Of a stretch of 64,000 bases of DNA, positions 1-7,621 are shown one piece after another; position 1 is the stretch's first letter, and each line of letters begins with the position of its first letter. A model generated the notes under the pieces. It did no database searches and was not told the DNA's origin. It saw only the letters and a program-made list of their open reading frames with translations. The position numbers and the translations under genes are program-made. This stretch comes from GWC2-45-44 sp041661665 (GTDB taxonomy: Bacteria > Planctomycetota > Phycisphaerae > Sedimentisphaerales > UBA12454), in contig JBAZTW010000007.1 of assembly GCA_041661665.1 (NCBI GenBank), positions 1-64,000 of the forward strand, read 5' to 3'.

Positions 1-571
1 AATGCGTTAAATCTGTCGAGCCTATACAGATAATTTTTTTGCCGGTTGCGGATTTAATACACTCAGCCGCATCCGCGCCAAGTTCAATCACGAAATCAGC
101 GGGCGGAGTTAAAAGCGGAACGATTTTAGCATTGGGGAAAAGATACTGAATAAATGGTATCTGCACTTCGATACTGTGTTCGTATTTGTGGGCATCGGGG
201 TTTGATTTGGCGAATGAACTTTTTTCGATAATGGCAGCGGCAAGTTCTTCATCTATTTTTATCTCACCCATAGGCGTTTGCCATAAGCCTGTGTCGTACA
301 CCGCGGCACTTGAGCCGAAGTAGTTATGCGCTGTGCCGAAGATAATAAAGGTATCGACGGTTTTTTCGACCTTTTCAATAGCGGCGAAGACCATACCCGC
401 GAGGTCGCCGCTGAATGTCCAGCCTGCGTGGGGGACGATGCCGGCAACGAGTTTTTCAGGGAGTCTACAGGAAACAGGTCTATCGGTGAGGCAATCTATT
501 ATTTCCGTTCGACATTGTTTTTGACTGCCGGGATAAAACTGCCCAGCCACCGCCGGTTTTCGTATATTCAT
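1..571 (-). CDS. amrB: MEMO1-family protein AmrB (3' end beyond window)
   Basis: The gene reads leftwards from an ATG at 571-569 and stays open to base 1, so about 190 residues are visible and the C-terminus lies outside. The N-terminus MNIRKPAVAGQFYPG, the block PHAGWTFSG near residue 48 and HKYEHSIEVQIPF near residue 128 are hallmarks of the MEMO family, which is structurally related to class III extradiol dioxygenases. In bacteria MEMO is one part of the AmmeMemoRadiSam set, whose radical SAM partner is present at 25479-26510. Its biochemical role is not settled. The gene is divergent from purE, with a hairpin repeat between them. The family call is firm; the function is inferred only from the family. 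Confidence 0.9.
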   Translation of the reverse strand, partial: MNIRKPAVAGQFYPGSQKQCRTEIIDCLTDRPVSCRLPEKLVAGIVPHAGWTFSGDLAGMVFAAIEKVEKTVDTFIIFGTAHNYFGSSAAVYDTGLWQTPMGEIKIDEELAAAIIEKSSFAKSNPDAHKYEHSIEVQIPFIQYLFPNAKIVPLLTPPADFVIELGADAAECIKSATGKKIICIGSTDLTH

Positions 572-600
572 AGCAAATCTCCATACTTGCAAAATTTAAA

Positions 601-706
601 AAAGAAGCAAGGACATAAGGAAGTAGAGAAGTAAAGAAATTGGCCAAAGGCCGACAAATTCCTTATTTCCTTACCTCTTTGCCTCATTGCTTCTTTACTT
701 CACTTC
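601..706. repeat. Long imperfect inverted repeat (GGAAGTAAGGAAG family)
   Basis: The left arm is purine-rich (AAGAAGCAAGGACATAAGG...) and the right arm is its approximate complement (CCTTATTTCC...TTGCTTCTTTACTTC), around a short centre containing TTGGCCAAAGGCCG. The element fills the amrB-purE gap and should fold into a roughly 40-bp hairpin. Related copies lie near 20691, 30414, 33857 and 42644, with a half copy near 47021. None carries an ORF. Confidence 0.8.
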
Positions 707-772
707 CATTTTTCTGTGGCTAATATAGCGCTTATAAGGTAGAGTATTGTAGCGTTTTTGAAGGGAAATACA

Positions 773-1267
773 ATGGCGGAAAATAAACTCGTAGCGGTTG
801 TAATGGGTTCGGACAGCGATATGCCTACAATGCAGGTTTGCATTGATAAGCTGAAAAGTTTCGGAATTGAGCCTGTCGTTCGGATTATCTCCGCTCACAG
901 AACGCCCGACATCGCCGATGAGTTTGCCGCCGGCGCCGCCAAAAACGGCATAAAGGTAATTATCGCCGCCGCTGGTATGGCCGCTCATCTGGCCGGTGCT
1001 ATGGCCGCTCGAAGTTCGCTGCCGATTATCGGTGTACCTTTAGCCGCTGCCGAAGGACCTGCCGGCATTGATGCGCTGCTTTCGACCGTTCAGATGCCGC
1101 CGGGCGTGCCGGTTGCGAGTATGGCAATTGGCAAGGCCGGCGCTGTGAATGCCGCGGTATTTGCTGTTCAGATTTTAGCATTGAGTGATGAAAAACTCGC
1201 CGCTAAGTTAGCGGATTTCAGAAAATCGCAGAGACAAAAGGTTATCGAAAAAGATTCCGCAATTTAG
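773..1267 (+). CDS. purE: N5-carboxyaminoimidazole ribonucleotide mutase (class I PurE)
   Basis: The product is about 164 residues, the usual size for class I PurE, which converts N5-CAIR to CAIR in de novo purine synthesis. Family motifs are clear: GSDSDMPTM near residue 13, SAHRTPD near residue 41 and AAAGMAAHLAGAMAA near residue 66. The ATG at 773 is preferred over an upstream in-frame TTG because AAGGGA sits 7 bases before it. No purK is adjacent. Downstream is a long repeat-filled gap rather than another purine gene, so it appears to be expressed alone. Confidence in function is high. Confidence 0.95.
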   Translation: MAENKLVAVVMGSDSDMPTMQVCIDKLKSFGIEPVVRIISAHRTPDIADEFAAGAAKNGIKVIIAAAGMAAHLAGAMAARSSLPIIGVPLAAAEGPAGIDALLSTVQMPPGVPVASMAIGKAGAVNAAVFAVQILALSDEKLAAKLADFRKSQRQKVIEKDSAI

Positions 1268-1276
1268 AGAATGTGG

Positions 1277-1337
1277 TTCAGAGCCCAAGCGATAGCGCAG
1301 GGAGCAATCAGAGCCGCGAATGTAAATGAGCGGTCAT
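1277..1337. repeat. Composite intergenic repeat (CAGAGCCCAAGCGATAGCG / CAGAGCCGCGAA units)
   Basis: Two short words, CAGAGCCCAAGCGATAGCG and CAGAGCCGCGAA, follow in order and end in GAGCGGTCA. The same order recurs at 13887-13976, where an extra hairpin separates the words. The first word also appears twice near 61243-61295. Not coding. Confidence 0.7.
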
Positions 1338-1380
1338 TCTTTTTCGGTTAGTCCCACCATCACTATGGCAGGGTTCGTTG

Positions 1381-1438
1381 TCATTCCCGACCTGATCGGG
1401 AATCCATCGTATTTAGCCGCCGGTTTCACCGGCGGTTG
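1381..1438. repeat. Two REP-like hairpins, including an ATTCCCGA/TCGGGAAT palindrome
   Basis: A perfect 8-bp stem ATTCCCGA/TCGGGAAT with a 5-base loop (1383-1403) is followed by CCGCCGGT/ACCGGCGG with a 3-base loop (1417-1435). Similar CATTCCCG...CGGGAATC words occur at 46909-46980 and, degenerately, at 61330 and 61556. They resemble dispersed REP-like elements of many environmental bacteria. Confidence 0.7.
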
Positions 1439-1629
1439 GTCATTTCGACCGAAGTGGAGAAATCTATTTAAATTCCATCGCCCCCCTGTCATGGCGAAGC
1501 ATCGCAAAGACAGAAGGCGATTCCTCAATTATTCACTATTCATTATTCATTGAATTATTGTTTTGTGTTTATTCGTGTTCAGTTGTGGCTAATTTCTTTG
1601 TGCCTTTGTGGCAAAAAAATCAGCCATTT

Positions 1630-2180
1630 GCGCAAGTAAAAACTTGCGCGCTTTAAAAAAATAAAAAAATTTGTCTTCATATTCCACAATTACTTAAGAA
1701 TTCCAGACAAAATTTTCTCGTACAATTTTCGGCAAAAACGCGCAAGCTTTAAGGTAATACAGAGAGTATTACCTTAAAGCCCCCGCACGCTTAGTTTTCG
1801 TTAGAAAACTGCGGGGGTGTCTTTGAGAGGCATCATTGCTGGTAATACGGAGACTGCAATATTGAAGAATGAAAATTGAAAAATGAAGAATTTTAAATAA
1901 CTTCGCCATAGGCGATTCCATAAATCTTCAATCTACAATCTTCAATTTTAAATTATTTTTAAGGACCAGCGATTCCAAAACTAAAAACTAAAGACTAAAA
2001 ACTATTAACTCTCCAACAGACCTTTGGTCTGTTGGAGCATCGTGTCTGCGTAAGAAAGTTGCCAGCGTGAAAAACCGCCCAACCTCTTTGGCAGAATCGT
2101 CCAGTGGCGACGTTGGAGGCCGGCGGCCAAAAGCCGTCTAACGACTTTATAAATGGAGACCTTTAAAATGACTTAGTTAC
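1630..2180. other. Structured non-coding region with several strong hairpins
   Basis: This gap between purE and the sigma gene has no credible ORF but unusual symmetry. Perfect or near-perfect stems are GCGCAAGT/ACTTGCGC (1630-1649), a 15-bp stem GCTTTAAGGTAATAC with its complement and a 5-base loop (1746-1780), a nested CCCCCGC...AGTTTTC/GAAAACT...GCGGGGG hairpin (1780-1817), and a 12-bp stem CTCCAACAGACC with its complement and a TTT loop (2011-2037). A second GTTGGAG at 2112-2118 could compete for the CTCCAAC arm. AT-rich repeat words lie between them (1865-2005). At 2152-2171 a GGAGA precedes ATGACTTAG, a two-codon start-stop. It may be structured RNA, hairpin repeats or a decayed mobile element. 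Strand is unknown. Confidence 0.5.
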
Positions 2181-2264
2181 TTTTAAAATTCGTTAATTTT
2201 AATAATCTGTGTTAATCCGCGGTTTTTATTTTCTTTGTGCCTTTGTGCCTTAGTGGCTTTATGG

Positions 2265-3947
2265 CTATCCCGTGAGCAGTTCAAATTCTTCCGGACTAAG
2301 GGTTTGACGAAGTTTGCCAAGCGCGATAAGTTCAATCTGGCGGACGCGTTCTTTTGTTATGCCCAGTTCGTCGCCGATTTGTTTTAAGGTTTTAAATTTC
2401 TTTTTGACCATTGTGCCGGTCAGGCCGAAATGATAACGAATAATATACTGCTCGCGCTCGGTGAGGTTTTCCTCAATCACCTGCTCAAGACTTCTGCGGG
2501 TACTCTCAATCAGCTCAATGCCCGCCGGTTTGCTCTGCTGACGCTCAATATCAACATCATCATGCGAAACTGTCCTCTCGGCACGCGCGGACTCGGCAGG
2601 TAAAAATTTCGCAAACTCCCTGGCGATAACCCACGAAGCAAACGTACTGAAGCGAAAACCCTTTACATAATCGAATTTCTCAACCGCTCGGATAAGAGCC
2701 ATATTTCCTTCGCTTATCAAATCGGAAAGATTCGCCCCTGCGGTATGTTTGCCGGCCACACGAACAACCAATTTCAAATTCGCCTCGACAATTAAATTTT
2801 TTATTCGCTCTGCCTGTTTCAGATACTGTTCGGCATCATTAGCAGCATTTGCGCAGGGCGAAATGAGGCTTAAATGATGGATTCGCTCTGCGGTAAGATA
2901 TTTCAAAAAATTATATCGCCTAAAAAGCTCAAGCTCCTGCTCTCTGTTGAGGGCAGGCACTTTTTGTATAGTTTCGATAAATTTATGCCAGTCGGCATCA
3001 GGTCGGTTTTTTGTTTTATCGAGAATACCTTTTGGCGTTCTTCTTACCGATGCAGGCGGTGTTAAAATTTTCTGCTCGGCATCGGGAGCGGTAAATTCAT
3101 CGCTGGCGACATATTCAATATGAGCGGAGAGCAGTTTCCTGATTCTCTTGCGATTTATAACCCTGTATATCGAACTGATGCTCTTATTAAATTTTTCAGC
3201 GATTTCATTTATCGCGACACCAGATTCATACATAGCAAAAACGGCTGCCGTCTCGGCGGGGCCAAGCAGAACGCGCGCTCGATTAAAAATTTGTCTTTTC
3301 TGATTCTTTTCAGCGTCCGTCAAAATCAGCCTTATGGTTTCGGCTGCTCTGCCGAAGTAAGCGGCGATTTTTTTTATTATCGCTGTCCTGCTTGAGCCGC
3401 CTTCGCTATCGAGCCGGCCGGCCATTTCAATAATCTGATTTTTGATATCGTTGGGAATGTTGCTGAATTTTGCCGCGCTTGCTGTAAGTTCGGGATTGGC
3501 CGCAATGAATTTTTCAACCATCGGCTCGCTGAAACCAACCCGCAAAATATTGTCATCGAAAAGATATTTCCTGCAAAGCAATCCTCGCTTTCGCCATCGT
3601 TCGATTGTTCGCGTTGAAACATTCAATTTTTCCGAAAGCTCTTCGAGCGAATAAATTTTTTCACTCTGCTTGCCGGCGGGCAATTTCAGCCTCGCGCTGG
3701 ACTTGAGAATGTAAATAGGCATATCCCTCAGCAGGTCGGAGCCTTCGATTGTCTGATGGATGTTTTGCCCTTTGGAACGATAACCGGTGATTTTGAAGCA
3801 GATAAATTCATAAGGGTAGCTTTTGCCCTGCTCAGCGATTCTGTATAACTCCTCAGCAGCAGCTAACTGCTTTAGCTGCTGGGCCTTAGATACAAAGCCA
3901 GTCTCCATAAAAAGCTGAGCAAGAATAGGATTTTTTATCGCCTGCAT
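2265..3947 (-). CDS. Sigma-70 family RNA polymerase sigma factor with HTH-bearing N-terminal extension
   Basis: The product has 560 residues. From about residue 325 it is a sigma-70 factor: a region 1.2/2-like segment, region 2 with NLKLVVRVAGKHT and ISEGNMALIRAVEKFDY, then region 4 with LTEREQYIIRYHFGL and an HTH containing ITKERVRQIE, the canonical signature. The first ~320 residues are not usual sigma region 1. They include a MerR/excisionase-like HTH (YSLEELSEKLNVSTRTIERW, ~100-120) and a second HTH-like segment (INEIAEKFNKSISSIYRVIN, ~247-266). It is therefore a group 2-like sigma factor with two extra predicted DNA-binding segments. The start at 3947 follows AGAGGA. It is separated from rsmA by 73 bases on the same strand. 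Confidence 0.85.
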   Translation of the reverse strand: MQAIKNPILAQLFMETGFVSKAQQLKQLAAAEELYRIAEQGKSYPYEFICFKITGYRSKGQNIHQTIEGSDLLRDMPIYILKSSARLKLPAGKQSEKIYSLEELSEKLNVSTRTIERWRKRGLLCRKYLFDDNILRVGFSEPMVEKFIAANPELTASAAKFSNIPNDIKNQIIEMAGRLDSEGGSSRTAIIKKIAAYFGRAAETIRLILTDAEKNQKRQIFNRARVLLGPAETAAVFAMYESGVAINEIAEKFNKSISSIYRVINRKRIRKLLSAHIEYVASDEFTAPDAEQKILTPPASVRRTPKGILDKTKNRPDADWHKFIETIQKVPALNREQELELFRRYNFLKYLTAERIHHLSLISPCANAANDAEQYLKQAERIKNLIVEANLKLVVRVAGKHTAGANLSDLISEGNMALIRAVEKFDYVKGFRFSTFASWVIAREFAKFLPAESARAERTVSHDDVDIERQQSKPAGIELIESTRRSLEQVIEENLTEREQYIIRYHFGLTGTMVKKKFKTLKQIGDELGITKERVRQIELIALGKLRQTLSPEEFELLTG

Positions 3948-4020
3948 TCCTCTATTTTAAACCAAAAACCGCAAAAAAGTCAAGCGATTATGCTGTTTTT
4001 ATCATATAACCAAATGTCAA

Positions 4021-4902
4021 TTAAAGCATTTCGTTGCAGAGGTTTGCTATCGCGACATAATCAACCGCGCTAAGTTCTTCGGGTCTGTGGTGCGGCTCGA
4101 CGAATGCGCGTTTGAAAATATCGTCCCAGTGATGAATGTTCGCCAGTTTGTCCTCGGCAAACTTCACACAGGCTCGAAGCATTTTCCGCCGATGCCCCAT
4201 AAACAGATTTACCACCTGTTTGAAAATTTCAACATTATGAATCTGCGCAACTTTTTTCTCATCCCTGTCGAATCGAACAATCGCAGAATCGATTTGCGGC
4301 GCCGGCCAAAAAACGCTCGGCGGCAATTTTCGCAAAATCCGGCAATGCCCCATCGCTGTCAAAATTATACTAAGGATTCCATAATCATCGCTGCCGGGCT
4401 GCGCGGCCATTCTTTGAGCGACTTCCTTCTGCACCGTTACCGTCATCGCATCGGCAACAACATCGCCCGTAAGCAAATTAGCCATTACGCTTGAGGCGAT
4501 GTTATACGGCAGATTTGCAACGAGGAGGAATTTGCCGTCGAATTCCTGTCTTGCCGCGCGGAGTTTTGCCATAACCTCGTGATTGATAGTATTTTTATTT
4601 TCGAGTGCATCGGCGTTGACAAGTTCAAAATTTTTCTCGCCTGCAAACATCCCTGCCGTTACTTTCGCCAGGTTGTCATCAAATTCGACAGCGATTACTT
4701 TGCCTGCTCTTTTAATGAGTTCGCCGGTAAGCGAGCCTGTGCCTGTGCCGACTTCCAGAACGATATCGTTCTGATTTATATGGGCATTTGTGAGCAAAAA
4801 CTGCATAAGATTCAGGTCGATGAGGAAATTCTGGCCAAGCCGATGGTTGGGTTCAACTCCCATTGAGGTAAGTATTTTTTGTATGTCGGTTTTTGTCTGC
4901 AT
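4021..4902 (-). CDS. rsmA: 16S rRNA dimethyladenosine transferase RsmA/KsgA
   Basis: A 293-residue SAM-dependent methyltransferase that dimethylates two adjacent adenines near the 3' end of 16S rRNA. Diagnostic motifs are LGQNFLIDLNLM near residue 22, the SAM-binding EVGTGTGSLTGE near residue 50 and the catalytic NLPYNIASSVMANLL near residue 130 (NLPY box). Length is slightly above the usual ~270. It lies just downstream of the 6S RNA terminator on the same strand, so it probably has its own promoter within 4903-4967. Confidence 0.95.
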   Translation of the reverse strand: MQTKTDIQKILTSMGVEPNHRLGQNFLIDLNLMQFLLTNAHINQNDIVLEVGTGTGSLTGELIKRAGKVIAVEFDDNLAKVTAGMFAGEKNFELVNADALENKNTINHEVMAKLRAARQEFDGKFLLVANLPYNIASSVMANLLTGDVVADAMTVTVQKEVAQRMAAQPGSDDYGILSIILTAMGHCRILRKLPPSVFWPAPQIDSAIVRFDRDEKKVAQIHNVEIFKQVVNLFMGHRRKMLRACVKFAEDKLANIHHWDDIFKRAFVEPHHRPEELSAVDYVAIANLCNEML

Positions 4903-4967
4903 TGTTTGGTTTTTAATGGATTAAAATACCGTTTTAAGCCTAATGTGAAATGGTGTGGATTTCAAAC

Positions 4968-4999
4968 AAAAAAAGGCCTGTCGAAACAGACCTTTTTTT
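4968..4999 (-). terminator. Intrinsic terminator of the 6S-like RNA
   Basis: On the minus strand a GGTCTGT/ACAGGCC stem with one C-A mismatch and a TTCG loop is followed by a run of seven T. The flanking A and T runs extend the stem, so it may work in both directions. Confidence 0.85.
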
Positions 5000-5200
5000 A
5001 AAGCATAGAAACCTCCGCCTGTGCCGATGAAAGGCTATTTAAAGAACCCAGTATTGTCAAAGTGGGTAGTCGGCTTTTTACCGTCCGAATGTCCTGTCGA
5101 GCAGGCTTGTCCGAACCGGCAGGTTCCGACTTCCCTGAATAAGGGTTATAGATTCTTCAAATATTTTCCTTCCTGTCGAACACCGCAGGGGAAACCTTGC
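4968..5200 (-). ncRNA. ssrS: Probable 6S RNA
   Basis: A transcription unit of about 233 nt is framed by a consensus sigma-70 promoter (5207-5235) and an intrinsic terminator, with no coding potential. The inferred RNA begins GATAGCAAGG and carries CCTGCGGTGTTCGACAGG near its 5' end. The two ends can pair. The middle has a small 5'-side hairpin (CCCT/AGGG), a long apical hairpin closed by AGTCGG/CCGACT, and a 3'-side hairpin ACCCA/TGGGT. Closing stem, central bubble and apical hairpin are the architecture of 6S RNA, which binds RNA polymerase holoenzyme as a promoter mimic. The ncRNA call is strong; 6S identity rests on architecture and the GGTGTTCG motif. Confidence 0.7.
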
Positions 5201-5206
5201 TATCCT

Positions 5207-5235
5207 ATTATATCGAAAACCAACGGCTATTTCAA
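5207..5235 (-). promoter_or_regulatory. Sigma-70 promoter of the 6S-like RNA
   Basis: On the minus strand TTGAAA (5235-5230), a 17-base spacer and a perfect TATAAT (5212-5207). Initiation is expected near 5200. Confidence 0.85.
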
Positions 5236-5284
5236 TGAATTTTTTCAGTTAATATCGCCAGGCGATTCATAAATACAGTTGCTC

Positions 5285-5313
5285 TGGACTTTTATGTTTA
5301 TATTTGATATAAT
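5285..5313 (+). promoter_or_regulatory. Likely promoter of the tmRNA precursor
   Basis: TGGACT, 17 bases, then a perfect TATAAT at 5308-5313. Initiation near 5320 would leave a leader of about 80 nt before the mature tmRNA 5' end, which RNase P would remove. Confidence 0.5.
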
Positions 5314-5401
5314 GCTATTGTATATATAAATGCGGCAAGGCTCTTCAAAAATCGGGTCTTGTTTCTTATTTAGATATTAGAATTTAGTATTTTCTACTGT
5401 C

Positions 5402-5750
5402 GGGGGCGAAAGGCTTCGACCGGACGGGTAGAGAAGCAGGTTGCATATCCAGGACGTCGGTTGGCCTGGCTAATCATCCGACACAAATTTAATTGGCAAC
5501 TACCAATTACAAATGGCTGCTTAAATAGCGGCCCGTCCTGTGGGATCGCTCCTGCCGGTTTCACAAGGGCGCCGAAATGCGGGATGGCTTTGCAAGGCCG
5601 TTTGTCCAAGCAAAGTAAGAAACTACAAACTGGCTGAGTTGAAAGTCTGTTATTCGACGTTCAGCGAGGCGAGAACCAAATGAATAACTATGTATGTAGA
5701 TGCCTGTTTTGAAACGTTTCGGGACGCGGGTTCGAATCCCGCCGCCTCCA
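5402..5750 (+). ncRNA. ssrA: Transfer-messenger RNA (tmRNA)
   Basis: The 5' end GGGGGCGAAAGGCTTCGACC is the classical tmRNA start, and GGGGGCG pairs with CGCCTCC at the 3' end to form a 7-bp acceptor stem. The T arm GCGGGTTCGAATCCCGC lies just before it, followed by discriminator A at 5750. The CCA is not encoded. The tag frame runs through 5480-5521 and stops at TAA 5522-5524, encoding about 13-14 residues ending NYQLQMAA. The resume codon is probably GAC (5480) or ACA (5483). Bacterial tags usually end in LAA or VAA, so a MAA end is slightly unusual. Pseudoknot stems follow. tmRNA rescues stalled ribosomes with SmpB, which is not in the window. Confidence 0.95.
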
Positions 5751-5807
5751 TTTTGCGGCATTTGCCGCAAAATGTCCTGAGCAAGCGCAGCGCGTCGAAG
5801 GGCTGTT

Positions 5808-6083
5808 ATGTGGTATGTATATATCCTCAAATGTTCGGATGGTAGCTATTACGTTGGGCATACCGATTCTGTCGAAAGCAGAGTTGAAAGGCACAATGCC
5901 GGTCAAGCTGCACAATGGACTGCTTGCAGATTACCAGTCAGATTGGTTTTTAAGGAAGTTCAACCAACAGAACAGCAGGCGATGAAACGTGAAATCCAAA
6001 TCAAAAGATGGTCACGGCAAAAAAAAGAGGCTCTTGTTGCCGGCGATTTTTTAACTCTTAAAGTTTTAAGTAAATCAAGATAA
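5808..6083 (+). CDS. GIY-YIG nuclease superfamily protein
   Basis: A 91-residue single-domain protein. WYVYILKCSDGSYYVGHT at the N-terminus is the GIY-YIG core, with conserved RVERHN near residue 25 and AMKREIQIKRW near residue 65 carrying the usual catalytic Arg and Glu positions. Proteins of this size (YhbQ/UPF0213-like) are widespread, and their substrates are mostly unknown. The gene starts 57 bases after the tmRNA. The ribosome-binding GAAGGG lies inside a CCTGAGC...GTCGAAGG dispersed repeat. Position beside tmRNA, a frequent integration site, makes acquisition possible, but no integrase or att duplication is visible. Confidence 0.85.
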   Translation: MWYVYILKCSDGSYYVGHTDSVESRVERHNAGQAAQWTACRLPVRLVFKEVQPTEQQAMKREIQIKRWSRQKKEALVAGDFLTLKVLSKSR

Positions 6084-6088
6084 TAAAA

Positions 6089-6113
6089 AAACCGCCGGTG
6101 ATGCCGACGGTTT
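6089..6113. terminator. Probable bidirectional terminator
   Basis: AAACCGCCGG/CCGACGGTTT forms a 10-bp stem with one mismatch and a 5-base loop between the convergent GIY-YIG and SGNH hydrolase genes. Confidence 0.7.
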
Positions 6114-6142
6114 GGTGTAATAAATTGAGGAGATAAGCAGAA

Positions 6143-6898
6143 CTATTTCTTTTCTTCGCCCATAAGTTTCACAATAGTCGGCTCCATAGCTTCTGCCCAT
6201 ATCCGATAACCATTTTCATTCGGGTGCAGCAGGTCCGGCATTACCTCTCGAGTAAGCACACGCTTCTTGTTCAAAAACTTTTTATTTATATCCAAATAGA
6301 ATATCATTTTGTTGTCAGCGATTTTCAATACGCGTTGGCTTGCCTTGTTATTCTTTGCCACCTGCGGACTGGGTATGATGCCGCCTCGCGGGAAAATCGC
6401 AAGTACCAAAACCTTAGTCTGGGGCAGTTTAGTTCTCAACTGGCAAACGACAGCCTTGATGCCGTCGGCAATTTGCCTGGCGGTATTATCGTCGCCATTG
6501 GAATTATTTGTTCCAATCATTATTACTGCCAGCTTCGGCTTGATGCCGTCAATTTCGCCGTTTTGCAGCCGCCACAAAACGTGCTGAGTGCGGTCGCCGC
6601 TAAAGCCCATATTCACGGCATTGCGCGGAGCATAATATTTATCCCACACATATTTGCCGGATGTTTCCCAGCCGTGCGTAATGGAATCGCCAATCATCAA
6701 TAGGTCAACATTGCCCTGTTTGACTCTGTCAACAACAGCCTGATGACGCGGCATCCACCAATCTACATCAGGTCTCGCCACAGGCGTAACCGCGTCATGC
6801 GAGCCGATGTTCACATCGCAGGGATTGACTGCTGCCTGACAGATGCTGCCATACAAAATTGCTGTAACAATTAACGACAAAGACAAAAACTTTTTCAT
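6143..6898 (-). CDS. Secreted SGNH/GDSL hydrolase (PAF-acetylhydrolase-like)
   Basis: Starting at the ATG at 6898 gives 251 residues with a Sec signal peptide of about 22 residues ending SICQAA. SGNH blocks are present: GDSITHG near residue 70 (nucleophile Ser), the Gly in NMGFSGDRT, GTNNSNG near residue 126 (Asn) and DLLHPNENGY near residue 222 (catalytic Asp and His). The spacing resembles platelet-activating factor acetylhydrolase IB catalytic subunits and carbohydrate esterases common in planctomycetes. The likely role is deacetylation or ester hydrolysis of an extracellular substrate. An in-frame ATG 10 codons earlier would put charged residues before the signal peptide and is less likely. 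Confidence 0.85.
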   Translation of the reverse strand: MKKFLSLSLIVTAILYGSICQAAVNPCDVNIGSHDAVTPVARPDVDWWMPRHQAVVDRVKQGNVDLLMIGDSITHGWETSGKYVWDKYYAPRNAVNMGFSGDRTQHVLWRLQNGEIDGIKPKLAVIMIGTNNSNGDDNTARQIADGIKAVVCQLRTKLPQTKVLVLAIFPRGGIIPSPQVAKNNKASQRVLKIADNKMIFYLDINKKFLNKKRVLTREVMPDLLHPNENGYRIWAEAMEPTIVKLMGEEKK

Positions 6899-6936
6899 AA
6901 CGAATCCTTTCAAAAAATCAAACGACAAAATTGTTA

Positions 6937-7599
6937 TTAATCAACAATTTCCGCACGCAGAACAAGAAAAAACATATCATCGCCAATTTGCGTCTGCGCA
7001 ACTATAACAGGTTTTTGAGCGGAAACAATAGTTGTATTTTGATAACTAACGGAACCAGTGTTCGGCGAATCTTTATCTTTAATCTCGCCGTATACAAAAT
7101 CGGAACCAAATGACCAATTCACCCGCACCTGTTTGTTGTTTTCCAAAACACCTGACCATGTACGGAAATTTACTCTTTGCCCATAATTACTCTCATAACC
7201 TTTCGAATTGGTAAAATATACTCTGTTACTGAATTCATTTTTAACTTCATTCAGAACCATAGCGCGGGTTGTTGCGGAAACCACTACCTTGCCATTATTA
7301 GGCTCACCAAGGCACCACAGCAGGTTCATTATCGAAACATTTTCCTTATCCTTTTCCGAAAGCGGCTTTACACCCGATTCATACAAAGCATCGGCGGATA
7401 CCCGAACAAGCCAGGCATCGACAATCACACTGCGATTATCCGGCTTTTCCTTCTTCGGCTCCTCGACGCAGCTTGCAGAAACAGTACTTCTGCAATTATC
7501 TGGTTTTACCTCTCTCCCCATATCCCTACTTCTTTCTACTGCTGCAAAAACAATTGAACTAACCACCAAAACACACAACAAAACAAATAGCTTTTTCAT
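6937..7599 (-). CDS. Exported protein, possibly secretin-like
   Basis: A 220-residue protein with a signal peptide (MKKLFVLLCVLVVSSIVFAA). After a charged linker with two Cys it contains VIVDAWLVRVSADAL, repeated polar beta-strand-like segments (GKVVVSATTRAMVLN, GQRVNFRTWSGVL) and an end PVIVAQTQIGDDMFFLVLRAEIVD. The end and the strand pattern recall the C-terminal secretin fold of type II secretion proteins, but the protein is far too short for a full secretin. Function is not assigned. It lies between the SGNH hydrolase and another membrane-anchored protein on the same strand. Confidence 0.6.
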   Translation of the reverse strand: MKKLFVLLCVLVVSSIVFAAVERSRDMGREVKPDNCRSTVSASCVEEPKKEKPDNRSVIVDAWLVRVSADALYESGVKPLSEKDKENVSIMNLLWCLGEPNNGKVVVSATTRAMVLNEVKNEFSNRVYFTNSKGYESNYGQRVNFRTWSGVLENNKQVRVNWSFGSDFVYGEIKDKDSPNTGSVSYQNTTIVSAQKPVIVAQTQIGDDMFFLVLRAEIVD

Positions 7600-7621
7600 A
7601 ATTCGTACCTCTCAAATTAAA

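Noticed and set aside
1840..1860. GGTAATACGGAG, resembling the 16S rRNA 515 region
   Set aside because: Only about 12 bases match and no other rRNA sequence surrounds them. Coincidence or part of the local hairpins.
5021..5272. Plus-strand ORF of about 83 codons between rsmA and tmRNA
   Set aside because: It lies over the antisense of the predicted 6S RNA and its promoter, has no ribosome-binding site and no protein-like composition.
5741..5760. Separate tRNA gene suggested by GGGTTCGAATCCC
   Set aside because: The T arm belongs to the tmRNA. Its acceptor partner is at 5402-5408 and there is no anticodon arm.
5394..5915. Minus-strand ORFs across the tmRNA
   Set aside because: They are antisense to conserved tmRNA structure and have no family resemblance.
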